Positions 44,414 to 51,970 of a stretch of DNA of 51,970 nucleotides are shown piece by piece. The translations under genes and the position numbers were made by a program. The DNA lies in assembly GCA_964453435.1 (NCBI GenBank), contig CAYVQZ010000040.1:1-51970 (forward strand). The letters are read 5' to 3'. This DNA is from CAYVQZ01 sp964453435 (GTDB lineage: Bacteria > Abyssobacteria > SURF-5). Under the pieces are notes generated by a model. That model was not told the origin of the DNA and did not search any database. It was given only the letters and a program-made list of their open reading frames with translations. Each line of letters begins with the position of its first letter. Position 1 is the stretch's first letter.

Positions 44414-45526
44414 CTACAAATCGTCGTCGGGTCCGGTTGTGCGGAGCCGCAGGATTACCGGCAGATGGTCGCTGCACTTTTCGTAGAATTCGAGATTCGA
44501 GCCGGCGACGCTGCGCGCGTCGATGACCTGCGGGTCGTCCACCATCTCGGTCGTCGCCTCTTCATCAAGGACAATAATGTGGTCATGCACGGAGGCTGAC
44601 AATCTTCCGCTGGGGTCCAGCGTAGAGCCGGCTCCCTTTGTCCTCACCCGCGCCTCGATCACATCCTGAAGAGCGGCAGCCGTAAGGTTGAACGTACCCG
44701 CGAGGATGATGTCGCGTTGCCCCGATCGCAGCGCCTGCATGGCGGCCAGCGCGACATCGAGCTGGTCGGCCTCTTTCCTGGCGGCGTCTTGCTCGGGCGC
44801 GCTGTACACGCCGAGCAGGAAATCGATGCCCATTCGCGATTTGTTCGTCGGCGCCTCGAAGCAGGCAAATGCCGGTTCGCGCCGAAAATGGTCCGGCCCG
44901 GGGCCTTCCGCGTTCGCCCCGCTGTCGTCATAGTATACGAGGCCTCCCCATTCGGAGCACGGCCGGATAATGGCGGTTCGATACAGAATCGCGTAGAATT
45001 CGGCGTCGAGTCCGGCGGCCTCGGGACGCGGAGAGGTCGTAATCAATCCGGCCCACGATGAACCGAGGGCCTTGAGCAAAGCGTCATAGCCGGGGCGTCC
45101 CAGCGCTTCGTCCTGCATTATTCCGGCAAGGGCAAGCGCGTCGAAGTTGGCCTCGACAACCCGCGCAATCAATTTGTAGTCGGCCGATGGATTTCGGCCC
45201 AGTTTCCTGATGTTCCAGAACCCGACCCGAATGATTTCGCCGTCAGCCTCCGCCTCGGACAGCTTCCGCGTGTATCCCCTGCTCACGTACCCGGGCACCC
45301 CGTTGTCGAGCTTTATGTGGTACCAGTATGGAAGGCTCTCGAGCAGTTCCGCCGACTCGTTAAACCGCAACGAACCGATGGCCGGACTATCGAGTGTCGG
45401 ACGATGTCGAAGCTTCACGCGGTTCATCACGTCAGGAGTTGTGATGATCCGTTCGGCACGAGCCGGAACGGCAGACACCAGAACGCCAACGCCTATGAGA
45501 AGCGCCAGCCAGAATCGTAAACGCAT
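44414..45526 (-). CDS. Secreted SH3 plus endonuclease/phosphatase-like protein
   Basis: About 370 residues from the ATG near 45526, which has AGGGAGG about seven bases upstream and a clear signal peptide (FWLALLIGVGVLVSAVPARAE). A longer GTG frame reaches 45721 but adds unlikely sequence. A bacterial SH3 domain (about residues 25-95, VKLRHRPTLDSPAIGSL to GYVSRGYTRKL) is followed by an endonuclease/exonuclease/phosphatase fold: VGFWNIRKLG, LAGTFNLTAA and CSDHLPVILRL. The GDFN signature is GTFN here, so a catalytic Asp is lost and activity is doubtful. It is likely periplasmic or surface located. Confidence 0.78.
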   Translation of the reverse strand: MRLRFWLALLIGVGVLVSAVPARAERIITTPDVMNRVKLRHRPTLDSPAIGSLRFNESAELLESLPYWYHIKLDNGVPGYVSRGYTRKLSEAEADGEIIRVGFWNIRKLGRNPSADYKLIARVVEANFDALALAGIMQDEALGRPGYDALLKALGSSWAGLITTSPRPEAAGLDAEFYAILYRTAIIRPCSEWGGLVYYDDSGANAEGPGPDHFRREPAFACFEAPTNKSRMGIDFLLGVYSAPEQDAARKEADQLDVALAAMQALRSGQRDIILAGTFNLTAAALQDVIEARVRTKGAGSTLDPSGRLSASVHDHIIVLDEEATTEMVDDPQVIDARSVAGSNLEFYEKCSDHLPVILRLRTTGPDDDL

Positions 45527-45770
45527 CGCTGACCTCCCTCTATCCAACAGTTGCACATTTCCCAAAAGAGCCTGCCCGGGGGACCGTGAATCCGCCCCAC
45601 GCTTGGTGATGCGGATAATTGCCGCGCCGTGTTCGTGGTCAAACAGTAAATTCCCTTTTCTCCCGCCAACACGCCAGGAAAATGCTCTTTCTCGTCCTTT
45701 GCTTTCTTTGTGGCTTTGCACGGAATAGAAACAGGGGATTCTTCACGAAGTTTATCCTGAGGAAGACGCC

Positions 45771-46088
45771 TTACGCCAGTATATCGAGATATGCTCCGCG
45801 CTCCGACAGCGTGCGCTGGCCGATTTGCTGTTGGAGGTCTGCGGAAATCAGGGGGGTTCGCTGCGGGTCTATGCTCGTGTCTTCCGCCTGCAATCCGCCG
45901 ACAGCATTGTCGAGCGTGGTTATCATGACCTGGTCGTTCCGCGCGCCGCGCACGGCCTCCTCTGCGCCCAGCCTGTCAGCGGTGTTATTCGCGCCGGTGC
46001 GCGGGTTGCGCGTCGGATTCAGCGCCGGATCGAGCTGATTCGGTAAAAGCGTCGTAAAAACAAGCGGATTTAATGCTCTCTGTCCCAT
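45771..46088 (-). CDS. Small hypothetical protein
   Basis: A frame of 105 residues rich in Asn, Thr, Gln and Pro (QLDPALNPTRNPRTGANNTADRLGAEEAV), with no membrane segment, signal or known motif. The evidence for it being real is a near-ideal promoter that ends 14 bases before the ATG. There is no ribosome-binding site, so it would be a leaderless or nearly leaderless message. Function unknown. Confidence 0.5.
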   Translation of the reverse strand: MGQRALNPLVFTTLLPNQLDPALNPTRNPRTGANNTADRLGAEEAVRGARNDQVMITTLDNAVGGLQAEDTSIDPQRTPLISADLQQQIGQRTLSERGAYLDILA

Positions 46089-46102
46089 TTTAGCTCGATA
46101 AA

Positions 46103-46131
46103 ATTATACCACGCGAGACGGGATGCGTCAA
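46103..46131 (-). promoter_or_regulatory. Strong promoter of the small hypothetical gene
   Basis: On the minus strand, TTGACG (46131-46126), 17 bases and TATAAT (46108-46103). The transcript would start near 46096, only about eight bases before the ATG at 46088. Confidence 0.62.
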
Positions 46132-46205
46132 TTGCCGGAGAACAAACGAACCGAAATGATAAGAAAAAAGCTTTTTATCCGCAGATTGCGCAGATTGAAA
46201 AAAAA

Positions 46206-46730
46206 CGACCTGAATTAACCACGGATTAACACGGATTAAAGACAAAGGCAAAAAAACAAAGACCAGGGCGCCGCTGTCGCGGCGGGAAAAGATAAAGACG
46301 AGGTAGACCACGAATTACACGAATTTGGGTAATGCAGCAAATAAAACTTCGAGTCGAAAAAAACAAAATTTTCTCACCAATTCTCTCTCACGCCAAGGCG
46401 CTAAGACGCCAAGGGAATCCTTTCTTTGCATTCTTTGCGCCTTTGCGGTTCAAAAATGCTTTTTGAAAATGGGAACACGAATCACACGAATAGGACAAAT
46501 CACACGAATGAAATAATGCGAAAAGGGAGTTTCTTATCCGCAGATTTCGCCTGTCTGTGTGCAGCGCACAGGCAGACCGATTTTCACGGATTAAAGACAA
46601 AGGCAAAAAACAAAGACCCGGGCGCCGCGCTCGCGGCGGGAAAAGATAAAGACGAGTTTAACCACGAATTACACGAATTTTTTCTTGTGGCAAGGCGCGA
46701 AGAGAAACTTTGCGGCTTTGCGTGAAAGAG
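46206..46730. repeat. Composite intergenic repeat block, left copy
   Basis: Two repeat types alternate. Type 1 (46206-46327 and about 46530-46683) contains CACGGATTAAAGACAAAGGC, a GGGCGCCGC...GCGGCGGG stem, and ACCACGAATTACACGAATT; the second copy adds a CCTGTCTGTG/CACAGGCAG hairpin. Type 2 (about 46384-46530) contains TTTGCGCCTTTGCGGTTCA followed by AAATGCTTTTTGAAAATGGG. A similar block, in the same order, closes the window at 51436-51970. Nothing in it looks coding. Confidence 0.75.
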
Positions 46731-46840
46731 AAAATACATTTGTTCCCGCCTGCGCCGCGCCGAAGCCGGGGTGTGCGAATAAATTCGCGCCTACAAAGGG
46801 CTTTCGCCTCTCGCCGTGGCGCCCGGGCACGGTTCCAAAA

Positions 46841-48040
46841 TTATTTCGCGCAGACGCAGTCCCTGTCGAGAATGGTCGGCTCGATCGGCATCGCCGACAG
46901 CAGTTCGTTTCCGTTCGGGGTTATCAGCAACGGCCGTTCGAGCCTGAAACCCGCTATGCCGGGCCGGTTCGCCACGACCGCCGTCATCTGGATGTAGTTC
47001 GGCCTGAGTTCGAACTCGGGCTCCGTGTTGCATTCCGAGGGGTGCTCGACCACGCACGGATACCACTCGTGGCCGAAGTGGCCGATACCGTGGCCGTACC
47101 CGGGAAGCACGATATCTTCCCAGTTGTTCTTCGCGACAAAGGCGGATACTTTCTGGGCGACCTCGCCGAGGGTGATTCCCGGCTGCATCGCGTCTATGAG
47201 GGTTCTGCAGGTTTCGACATAGGCGGTCACGACCTCTTTCTGCTGCTTCGTCGGTCTTCCGACAATGGCATTGTGCGAGACATCGCCGAGCATGAGGCCG
47301 TACATGGCGTGGATGTCGAGGAGAACCGCGTCGCCGCACTGTATGATCTTGTCGGTCGCCGGCGTGCACCCGCCCATCGCGTAGGCGGTCCGGTAGCCCG
47401 AGGCGATTTCCATGCCGCCGGTGAACGTCCAGGCGAACTCGCTGCCTGCGTCGCGGGCGGCTTTCTCGGCGATTCCGGCCACCTGTTTCTCGGTCATGCC
47501 GACCCTTAATTCCCTGAGGACCGCCTCATGCGCGCAATCGCAGATAGCGGTCGCCTGCCGCATGAGCTTCACTTCCTCGTCTTCCTTTATCACGGTAAGC
47601 TGGTCGAAGACATCGATCGCGTTGACAATGTTCGCGTCGGGCAGCCGATGACGGAGTTCTTCATACTCGGCCAGCGTGATGAACCCCTCGGGCAGATACG
47701 AGCTCGAGCCGCTCTCGACCCCGATGGTCCCCTTCTCGAAGCCGAGGTCGGAGATCTGGTTGACTATCGTGTCCATGTAGTCGGCGCCGGGCATCGGACC
47801 GTAGGGGACGACGGTCGAAAGCCACGTGTCGTCCTTGACGCGTTCGGCATCGAGCATAAGGGTGACCAGCCTCGGCTCGGCGTTGACCGGAATGACGGCG
47901 CAACTGCGCCAGGGCACGAACGCGCCGGAGACGTGGGTAATGGTTTTCAGCCGTGTGCCGACAAGGCAGTCGATCCCCCGCTGTTTGAGGGCGTCGCGAA
48001 CACGTTCGAGGCGCTCCGCATATTTGATGTACGTGAACAT
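46841..48040 (-). CDS. M24 peptidase-family (Xaa-Pro aminopeptidase-like) protein
   Basis: Pita-bread fold metallopeptidase family protein, 399 residues: an N-terminal creatinase-like domain (1-150) and a C-terminal M24 domain. Metal-ligand positions seen: Asp in VLLDIHAMYG, Asp in LGDVSHN, His in GYGHGIGHFG and the last Glu in GFRLERPLLIT. The Glu usually found in a xxEPGIY motif is not evident: the matching stretch reads AVVANRPGIAG. It may therefore be a peptidase with altered metal binding or a creatinase-like hydrolase. ATG 48040 follows AAGGGAG about ten bases upstream. It stands alone between repeat blocks. Confidence 0.8.
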   Translation of the reverse strand: MFTYIKYAERLERVRDALKQRGIDCLVGTRLKTITHVSGAFVPWRSCAVIPVNAEPRLVTLMLDAERVKDDTWLSTVVPYGPMPGADYMDTIVNQISDLGFEKGTIGVESGSSSYLPEGFITLAEYEELRHRLPDANIVNAIDVFDQLTVIKEDEEVKLMRQATAICDCAHEAVLRELRVGMTEKQVAGIAEKAARDAGSEFAWTFTGGMEIASGYRTAYAMGGCTPATDKIIQCGDAVLLDIHAMYGLMLGDVSHNAIVGRPTKQQKEVVTAYVETCRTLIDAMQPGITLGEVAQKVSAFVAKNNWEDIVLPGYGHGIGHFGHEWYPCVVEHPSECNTEPEFELRPNYIQMTAVVANRPGIAGFRLERPLLITPNGNELLSAMPIEPTILDRDCVCAK

Positions 48041-48340
48041 TGGTTTTGTTCTCCCTTCTTCCGGCCCGGGGCAGGAATGCCCGAGCCACCAATCAAAGGC
48101 TTCGGAAATCGCAACCGCGACTCACGTGGCGTGGGCGCTTTGCTTTGTGAGTGAATCCAAGAATCTTTCTCAAACCACAAAGACATGAAGAAGATTTCTT
48201 GAACCGCAGAGACGCAAAAGACGCGAAGAGAAAATACTATATAAAAAAATCGTTTTCAATGGGGTATCTTTCGAGTCGCCTTCAGCTTCCACGCCCCTCG
48301 CCTTCTCGCTCTCTTTGCAGTTCATCTGCTAATTTTTCTT
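48041..48340. other. Intergenic sequence with partial repeat end
   Basis: Upstream of the M24 gene, AACCGCAGAGACGCAAAAGACG at about 48200-48222 is a diverged copy of the inverted ends described at 48341-48561, without a matching right end nearby. Otherwise nothing was recognised; no convincing promoter is visible. Confidence 0.4.
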
Positions 48341-48561
48341 AACCGCTAAGGCGCAAAGAACGCAAAGAAAAAAGCAACAATATTCTTCTTTCTCCCTTTC
48401 CTTATTGAATTGTCGCTCGCGTTTTTAGCGAATTCGGGCCTTTCAACACCGTCTCATTGCCTCCGACAAAAAACCAAGAAACCGGCCAGCGTTTTCTCTA
48501 TCAAATCGCAGTCTTTTCTTTCGATTGTTCCTTTCTTTGCGTTCTTTGCGCCTTTGCGGTT
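48341..48561. mobile_element. Repeat with long inverted ends, copy A
   Basis: The left end AACCGCTAAGGCGCAAAGAA (continuing CGCAAAGAAA) and the right end, whose complement reads AACCGCAAAGGCGCAAAGAA (continuing CGCAAAGAAA), form inverted repeats of about 30 bases with one mismatch, 221 bases apart in total. The interior (CAACAATATT, GAATTGTCGCTCGCGTTTTT, GTCTCATTGCCTCCGA) is shared with copy B at 49005. There is no coding capacity, so it is a MITE-like repeat. Confidence 0.68.
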
Positions 48562-48610
48562 CAATCTCTTAATTCTGTTCATCCAAAGGCTCCGGAACAC
48601 AAAGGGCCTT

Positions 48611-48987
48611 TCACAAATCCAAAGCGATTCTTTTTATTCCATCTTTTAAGATCGGCACATTGAAGTTTAGAATCAAGCCCAGTTTGCATCCCGTCAGCTT
48701 TAGATACGTGAGTAACTGAGCGTCGTGAATCGGAAGCAGCTTGTCAACTGCCTTGAGTTCGAGAACCAGCATGTTTTCGACCATAAAATCGACTCGATAT
48801 CCGCAATCCAACAGGATTCCTTTATAGTTGACCGGAAGGGCTTTTCCATCTCGAACGAGACATTTCTCAAGGACAGTTCTCTGGCCAGACACTGGCGATA
48901 AGCAGTCTCGAGCAGCCCCGGACCAAGGTGTCTATGCACTTCAATTGCCGCCCCGATTGATACTTTGGACAGTTGGTCTTCATTCAT
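48611..48987 (-). pseudogene. GxxExxY protein, frameshifted
   Basis: The N-terminal part is read from ATG 48987 (MNEDQLSKVSIGAAIEVHRHLGPGLLETAYRQCL, with the GxxExxY signature as GLLETAY) and continues to about FEMEKP. The rest, LPVNYKGILLDCGYRVDFMVENMLVLELKAV to the stop at 48611, is in another frame. One base is missing at a C-run (GGG on the + strand, 48838-48840); restoring it gives a normal product of about 125 residues. GxxExxY proteins are small PD-(D/E)XK-nuclease-like proteins of unknown function, and the DF...LELK segment is the nuclease-like core. It is either a real frameshift or a sequencing error. Confidence 0.82.
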
Positions 48988-49004
48988 GGCTTCTAATTTT
49001 TCTT

Positions 49005-49228
49005 AACCGCAAAGGCGCAATGGACGCAAAGGAAAAAGCAACAATATTGTTTTCTCTCGCTTTCCTGATTGAATTGTCGCTCGCGTTTTTCGAAAATTCG
49101 GGCCTTTCGACGCCGTCTCATTGCCTCCGATAAAAAAGCACAAAAAATCGGACCGGATTTTCTCGATCAAACCACACTCCCTCTTTTCCGATTGTTCCTT
49201 TCTTTGCGCTCTTTGCGTCTTTGCGGTT
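49005..49228. mobile_element. Repeat with long inverted ends, copy B
   Basis: Direct-orientation relative of copy A (48341-48561), 224 bases, with ends AACCGCAAAGGCGCAATGGA and the complement AACCGCAAAGACGCAAAGAG. Interior strings match A with scattered differences. The 12 bases before both copies are identical (CTAATTTTTCTT), so the shared unit may extend leftwards. It begins 18 bases upstream of the GxxExxY start codon. Confidence 0.66.
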
Positions 49229-49373
49229 CAAAATGTTTTTGAGAATGGGAACGCGAATTACAGGAATTTAGCGAATCGAACGAATTAATCTTTCAAGCCG
49301 AGGGCTGCTGAGATTGTAGTTGGGGGCGGGGATGTTGTCAACGAATTTCTTCGTTTGCGGGCGGGACGCAAAG

Positions 49374-49413
49374 ACAAAAAAATCCCCCGGGAACCTTAAA
49401 AGCTCCCGGGGGA
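49374..49413 (-). terminator. Intrinsic terminator of the porin gene
   Basis: Reading the minus strand, a perfect 9-bp GC stem (CCCCCGGGA with TCCCGGGGG), an 11-base loop and a run of seven T residues lie about 30 bases after the porin stop codon. This is a textbook Rho-independent terminator. Confidence 0.85.
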
Positions 49414-49443
49414 GATGTTGCTGGTTACGCCAGCCTTCGGAAT

Positions 49444-50904
49444 TTAGAAGACCAGCAGCGCCTGGACATAGATGTAATCGACATCATCATCATTTGTGTC
49501 GACGCCATCAAAGCCCCAGGAATTCTCGATCGCGTCATCGGCGAAGAAATGCGCCCAGCCGAGGCGCAGATTGAGGTCCTCGGTGTACTGGTAATCGGCA
49601 ACGAGGTTGATCTCGTATCCGACATCGTCATCGACATCTGCCGTATTTTGCAGTACGCCAAATGTCTTACCAAGCCCATCGTCATCGTCTTCGGCAAGCA
49701 TGAAGTAGTAGAAGTCGGCCTTGACGGTCAGCTTCTCGACCGGAACTATCGAACCGCCGATTCTCAAGATGTGCAGGTTCGACGCATTCTGATCAAAGGC
49801 TCCGCCGAGGTTCAGTTCGCCATAATGGACGTCGGAGAACAGGCGAACGAACTCTTCGGTGTCTTCATCAGCCGCATCATCATCGCCCGAGAAGTATGCA
49901 TACTCGGCCTCGAGCCGCGGGCTCCACTGCACATCGTCGAATGTGTAGCCGCCCATCGCGTTGAAGGCCCAGCCTTCATAATCGCCGCTGCTACCACCCG
50001 CATCAGCCACATCGTTGTCACCGAACTGGAATGCGGCTTCTATGCTGGCATCGAGCATGCCGGGGCCGAGTTCCCACATGCCGGCACCGCGAGCGCCGAC
50101 CGTGTGGAGACCATCAGTGTCGCCGGTATCGTCCGCGGAGAACAAATTAACCGTGTTGTCTGCGTTCCTGACAAACAGCCAGTAACCGTCGATCGCGATG
50201 TTATCCAGGCCTTTGTACGTGCCATAAACGCCGTAGAAGTCAATGTCGCCGTCTTCCTCGACCTCACCTATGACAGCCGAAACGGGAGGAGAGGTAAGTT
50301 CGACCAGCTTGGACCACCATGCGTCAACTCGGAACATGTCGGTTTCATAACTTGCCTTAATGGCATCAAACGAAAGACCCGCAAAGTTGAGACCGGCATC
50401 GTTGTTACCGACCAGCCACTCGCGGCCATAGACGAGTTCCTGACGGCCGATGCGGACCATCAGGGGATAATCGGCGATATCGTTCATCTCGATATACGCC
50501 TGATACAGACCGACTTCGTCATTCCCGTTTCCGGCAAGGAGACTGCCAAAAGGCCTCTGCCAATTTTGCGCTTCCGGGTCAAACGAGCTGACGTTGTCGA
50601 ATTCAAATTCTCCGAATTCGTCGACTCCCCACAGATCATAGGACTGGAGTTCCACGAATCCGCGGACGCCGCCGCTCAGCTTCGCATCGACGTTGACACG
50701 GGTCCTCTGTGTGACCCAATCCAAAGAATTCACGTCATCGTTAAACGCCTCATCAAACTCGCCGGCGAGCGCTACCCCGGGCGTGAGAATCTGCCCGCGG
50801 ATTTGGATGCTTCCGCCCACGGTAATTTCTTCGACCTCGGCAACGGCGGGTCCCGTCAGGGCAACCACCAGCGCCAAGGCCAAGAGAATTGATAGTTTTT
50901 TCAT
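49444..50904 (-). CDS. Outer-membrane porin (alginate-export-like barrel)
   Basis: Predicted outer-membrane beta-barrel of 486 residues. A signal peptide MKKLSILLALALVVALTGPAVA with an AVA cleavage site precedes VEEITVGGSIQIRGQI. Alternating strands rich in aromatic residues and acidic loops (DDDAADEDTEEF) continue to a terminal phenylalanine (YIYVQALLVF), the usual assembly signal. Its layout resembles porins of the alginate-export group, but the transported substrate is not known. AGGAGG lies about 11 bases before the ATG. It has its own promoter with a long leader and its own terminator, so it is a single-gene unit, probably well expressed. Confidence 0.85.
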   Translation of the reverse strand: MKKLSILLALALVVALTGPAVAEVEEITVGGSIQIRGQILTPGVALAGEFDEAFNDDVNSLDWVTQRTRVNVDAKLSGGVRGFVELQSYDLWGVDEFGEFEFDNVSSFDPEAQNWQRPFGSLLAGNGNDEVGLYQAYIEMNDIADYPLMVRIGRQELVYGREWLVGNNDAGLNFAGLSFDAIKASYETDMFRVDAWWSKLVELTSPPVSAVIGEVEEDGDIDFYGVYGTYKGLDNIAIDGYWLFVRNADNTVNLFSADDTGDTDGLHTVGARGAGMWELGPGMLDASIEAAFQFGDNDVADAGGSSGDYEGWAFNAMGGYTFDDVQWSPRLEAEYAYFSGDDDAADEDTEEFVRLFSDVHYGELNLGGAFDQNASNLHILRIGGSIVPVEKLTVKADFYYFMLAEDDDDGLGKTFGVLQNTADVDDDVGYEINLVADYQYTEDLNLRLGWAHFFADDAIENSWGFDGVDTNDDDVDYIYVQALLVF

Positions 50905-51221
50905 ATCCTCAGTTTCCTCCTGAAGTAGTTATCAATCTAATTCCAATCTCGTGTTGTTTCCTTTTTCTTCCATCCTGCTTCTTCGCTGAAACAACTGAGT
51001 GATACGTCTTAAAACAACAGGGCACCGCGCAACTTCGGTTTTGTCGGCGCCGTCTGTGTGATTGTTCTATCTCGCTCTATTATCATCACCATTTTCAGCA
51101 ACTCCCGGCGTGTATTTTTACGACCCTCCTTTCATGCCCGGATTGGGATTTGCTGATGGTGTCGATTTCGTGGTCTCCTCGTTCGCCTGGGCCTGCACCT
51201 GCCTTTTCTCAGGAATAAGTT
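50905..51221 (-). promoter_or_regulatory. Long 5' leader of the porin gene
   Basis: About 317 bases separate the predicted transcription start from the porin ATG. On the minus strand the leader contains a GGCGCC...GGTGCC stem region and a five-codon mini-ORF (M-K-G-G-S). No known riboswitch was recognised. Porin leaders are common targets of small RNAs, so post-transcriptional control is plausible by inference. Confidence 0.35.
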
Positions 51222-51227
51222 AACAAA

Positions 51228-51256
51228 AATATAACACAAGATTTCGGGTATGTCAA
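51228..51256 (-). promoter_or_regulatory. Sigma70-like promoter of the porin gene
   Basis: On the minus strand, TTGACA (51256-51251), exactly 17 bases, then TATATT (51233-51228). It is one of the best promoter matches in the window. Confidence 0.7.
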
Positions 51257-51435
51257 GCGGAAAATTCCAAAAATGTCCGGAAACATCCGAGTGTGGCCAA
51301 AAAAGGCCAGCACCATATGTTGGGGTTGGACTGGTGGTGTCGTTCCGATATCTTGTAGATTTTTGCTTTAAAGTCTTCTGTCGAGGCGCGAAAAGGGCCT
51401 GCGGCATGTGGGGACGGTGCGGCAGTGCAGATGAA

Positions 51436-51970
51436 TAGAAGACCTGAATTAACCACAGATTCACACCTGTCTGCGTGCAACGCACAGGCAGGCGGATTTT
51501 CACGGATTAAAGACAAAGGCAAAAAACAAAGACCAGGGCGCCGCTGTCGCGGCGGGAAAAGATAGAGACGAGGTAGACCACGAATTACACGAATTTTTCT
51601 CGCGGCAAGACGCCAGCGGAATACTTTCTTTGCGTTCTTTGCGCCTTTGCGGTTCAAAAATGCTTTTTGAGAATGGGAACACGAATCACACGAACTAAGC
51701 GAATCAAAAAATGAAATTAGACCACGAATTACACGAATTACACGAATTTTTCTCGCGGCAAGGCCGCGAAGGGAAACTTTGCGGCTTTGCGGCTTGAAAA
51801 TGCTTTTTGAAAATGGGAACACGAATGACACGAATAGAACAAATCACACGAATGAAATAATGGGAGAAGGGAGTTTCTCATTTGCGCCTGTCTGCGTGCA
51901 GCGCACAGGCAGACCGATTTTCACGGATTAAAGACAAAGGCAAAAAACAAAGACCAGGGCATCGCTGTCG
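51436..51970. repeat. Composite intergenic repeat block, right copy
   Basis: Same elements and order as at 46206-46730: type 1 (51436-51600, with the CTGTCTGCGTG/CGCACAGGCAG hairpin and the GGCGCCGC stem), type 2 (about 51605-51720 and again 51752-51880), then a further type 1 cut by the window edge. Palindromes such as CGCGGCAAGGCCGCGAAG and TTTGCGGCTTTGCGGC are visible. No gene is supported. Confidence 0.75.

Noticed and set aside
46206..46730. CRISPR array suggested by recurring short repeats
   Set aside because: Repeats are of unequal length, irregularly spaced, include the sequence between them, and no cas gene is present.
49549..50892. 447-residue plus-strand frame antisense to the porin
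   Set aside because: Shadow frame created by the porin's composition; the porin has signal peptide, promoter and terminator.

Overview
The window reads as chromosomal DNA of a Gram-negative bacterium: it encodes a Wzi-type outer-membrane protein, two polysaccharide export (OPX/Wza-family) proteins and a signal-peptide-bearing porin. MopE-type metal-binding motifs, a CFI-box C-terminus and many short palindromic intergenic repeats are typical of deltaproteobacteria and of several uncultured subsurface lineages. No rRNA, tRNA or housekeeping marker is present, so the lineage cannot be fixed from the sequence.

Region 1 (0.4-16.7 kb, + strand) is a Wzx/Wzy-type surface polysaccharide locus. It carries a Wzi-like protein, an initiating polyprenyl-phosphate sugar transferase, a large SLBB/OPX export protein, a Wzz-type chain-length protein, a Wzx flippase, two PAPS-type sulfotransferases, a Wzy-like polymerase, two GT4 glycosyltransferases around a radical SAM enzyme, a 5'-truncated WecG/TagA-family transferase, and a small OPX lipoprotein with its own promoter.

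Region 2 (32.9 to 16.7 kb, - strand) is a second such operon, convergent on the first, behind a good sigma70-like promoter. In order of transcription: Wzz, tyrosine-kinase-like ATPase, MurJ-like flippase, COG3379-type AlkP-superfamily hydrolase, double GNAT protein, second COG3379 hydrolase, polysaccharide deacetylase, Wzy-like polymerase, GT4, FG-GAP/VCBS propeller protein, WecG/TagA transferase, third COG3379 hydrolase. It has no initiating transferase or OPX of its own, so it may share those of region 1. Divergent from it (33.4-35.9 kb, +) are another GT4 and UDP-galactopyranose mutase, implying galactofuranose in one of the glycans.

Region 3 (35.9-46.1 kb) has a giant secreted BNR/MopE/CFI-box protein, two alpha/beta hydrolases, a GNAT protein, a crotonase, an SH3-EEP-like protein and a small unknown ORF with an almost leaderless promoter. 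A roughly 299-bp fold-back element ends exactly at the GNAT stop codon.

Region 4 (46.1-51.97 kb) is repeat-rich. It holds an M24 peptidase-like protein, a frameshifted GxxExxY (PD-(D/E)XK-like) gene lying between two roughly 222-bp repeats with 27-30 bp inverted ends, and a porin with a clear promoter, a roughly 315-nt leader and an intrinsic terminator. Related composite repeat blocks flank this segment.

The most unusual biology is the combination, in one 35-kb glycan island, of two sulfotransferases, a radical SAM/SPASM-like enzyme and three soluble COG3379 hydrolases, and the nuclease-like gene bracketed by inverted-end repeats.
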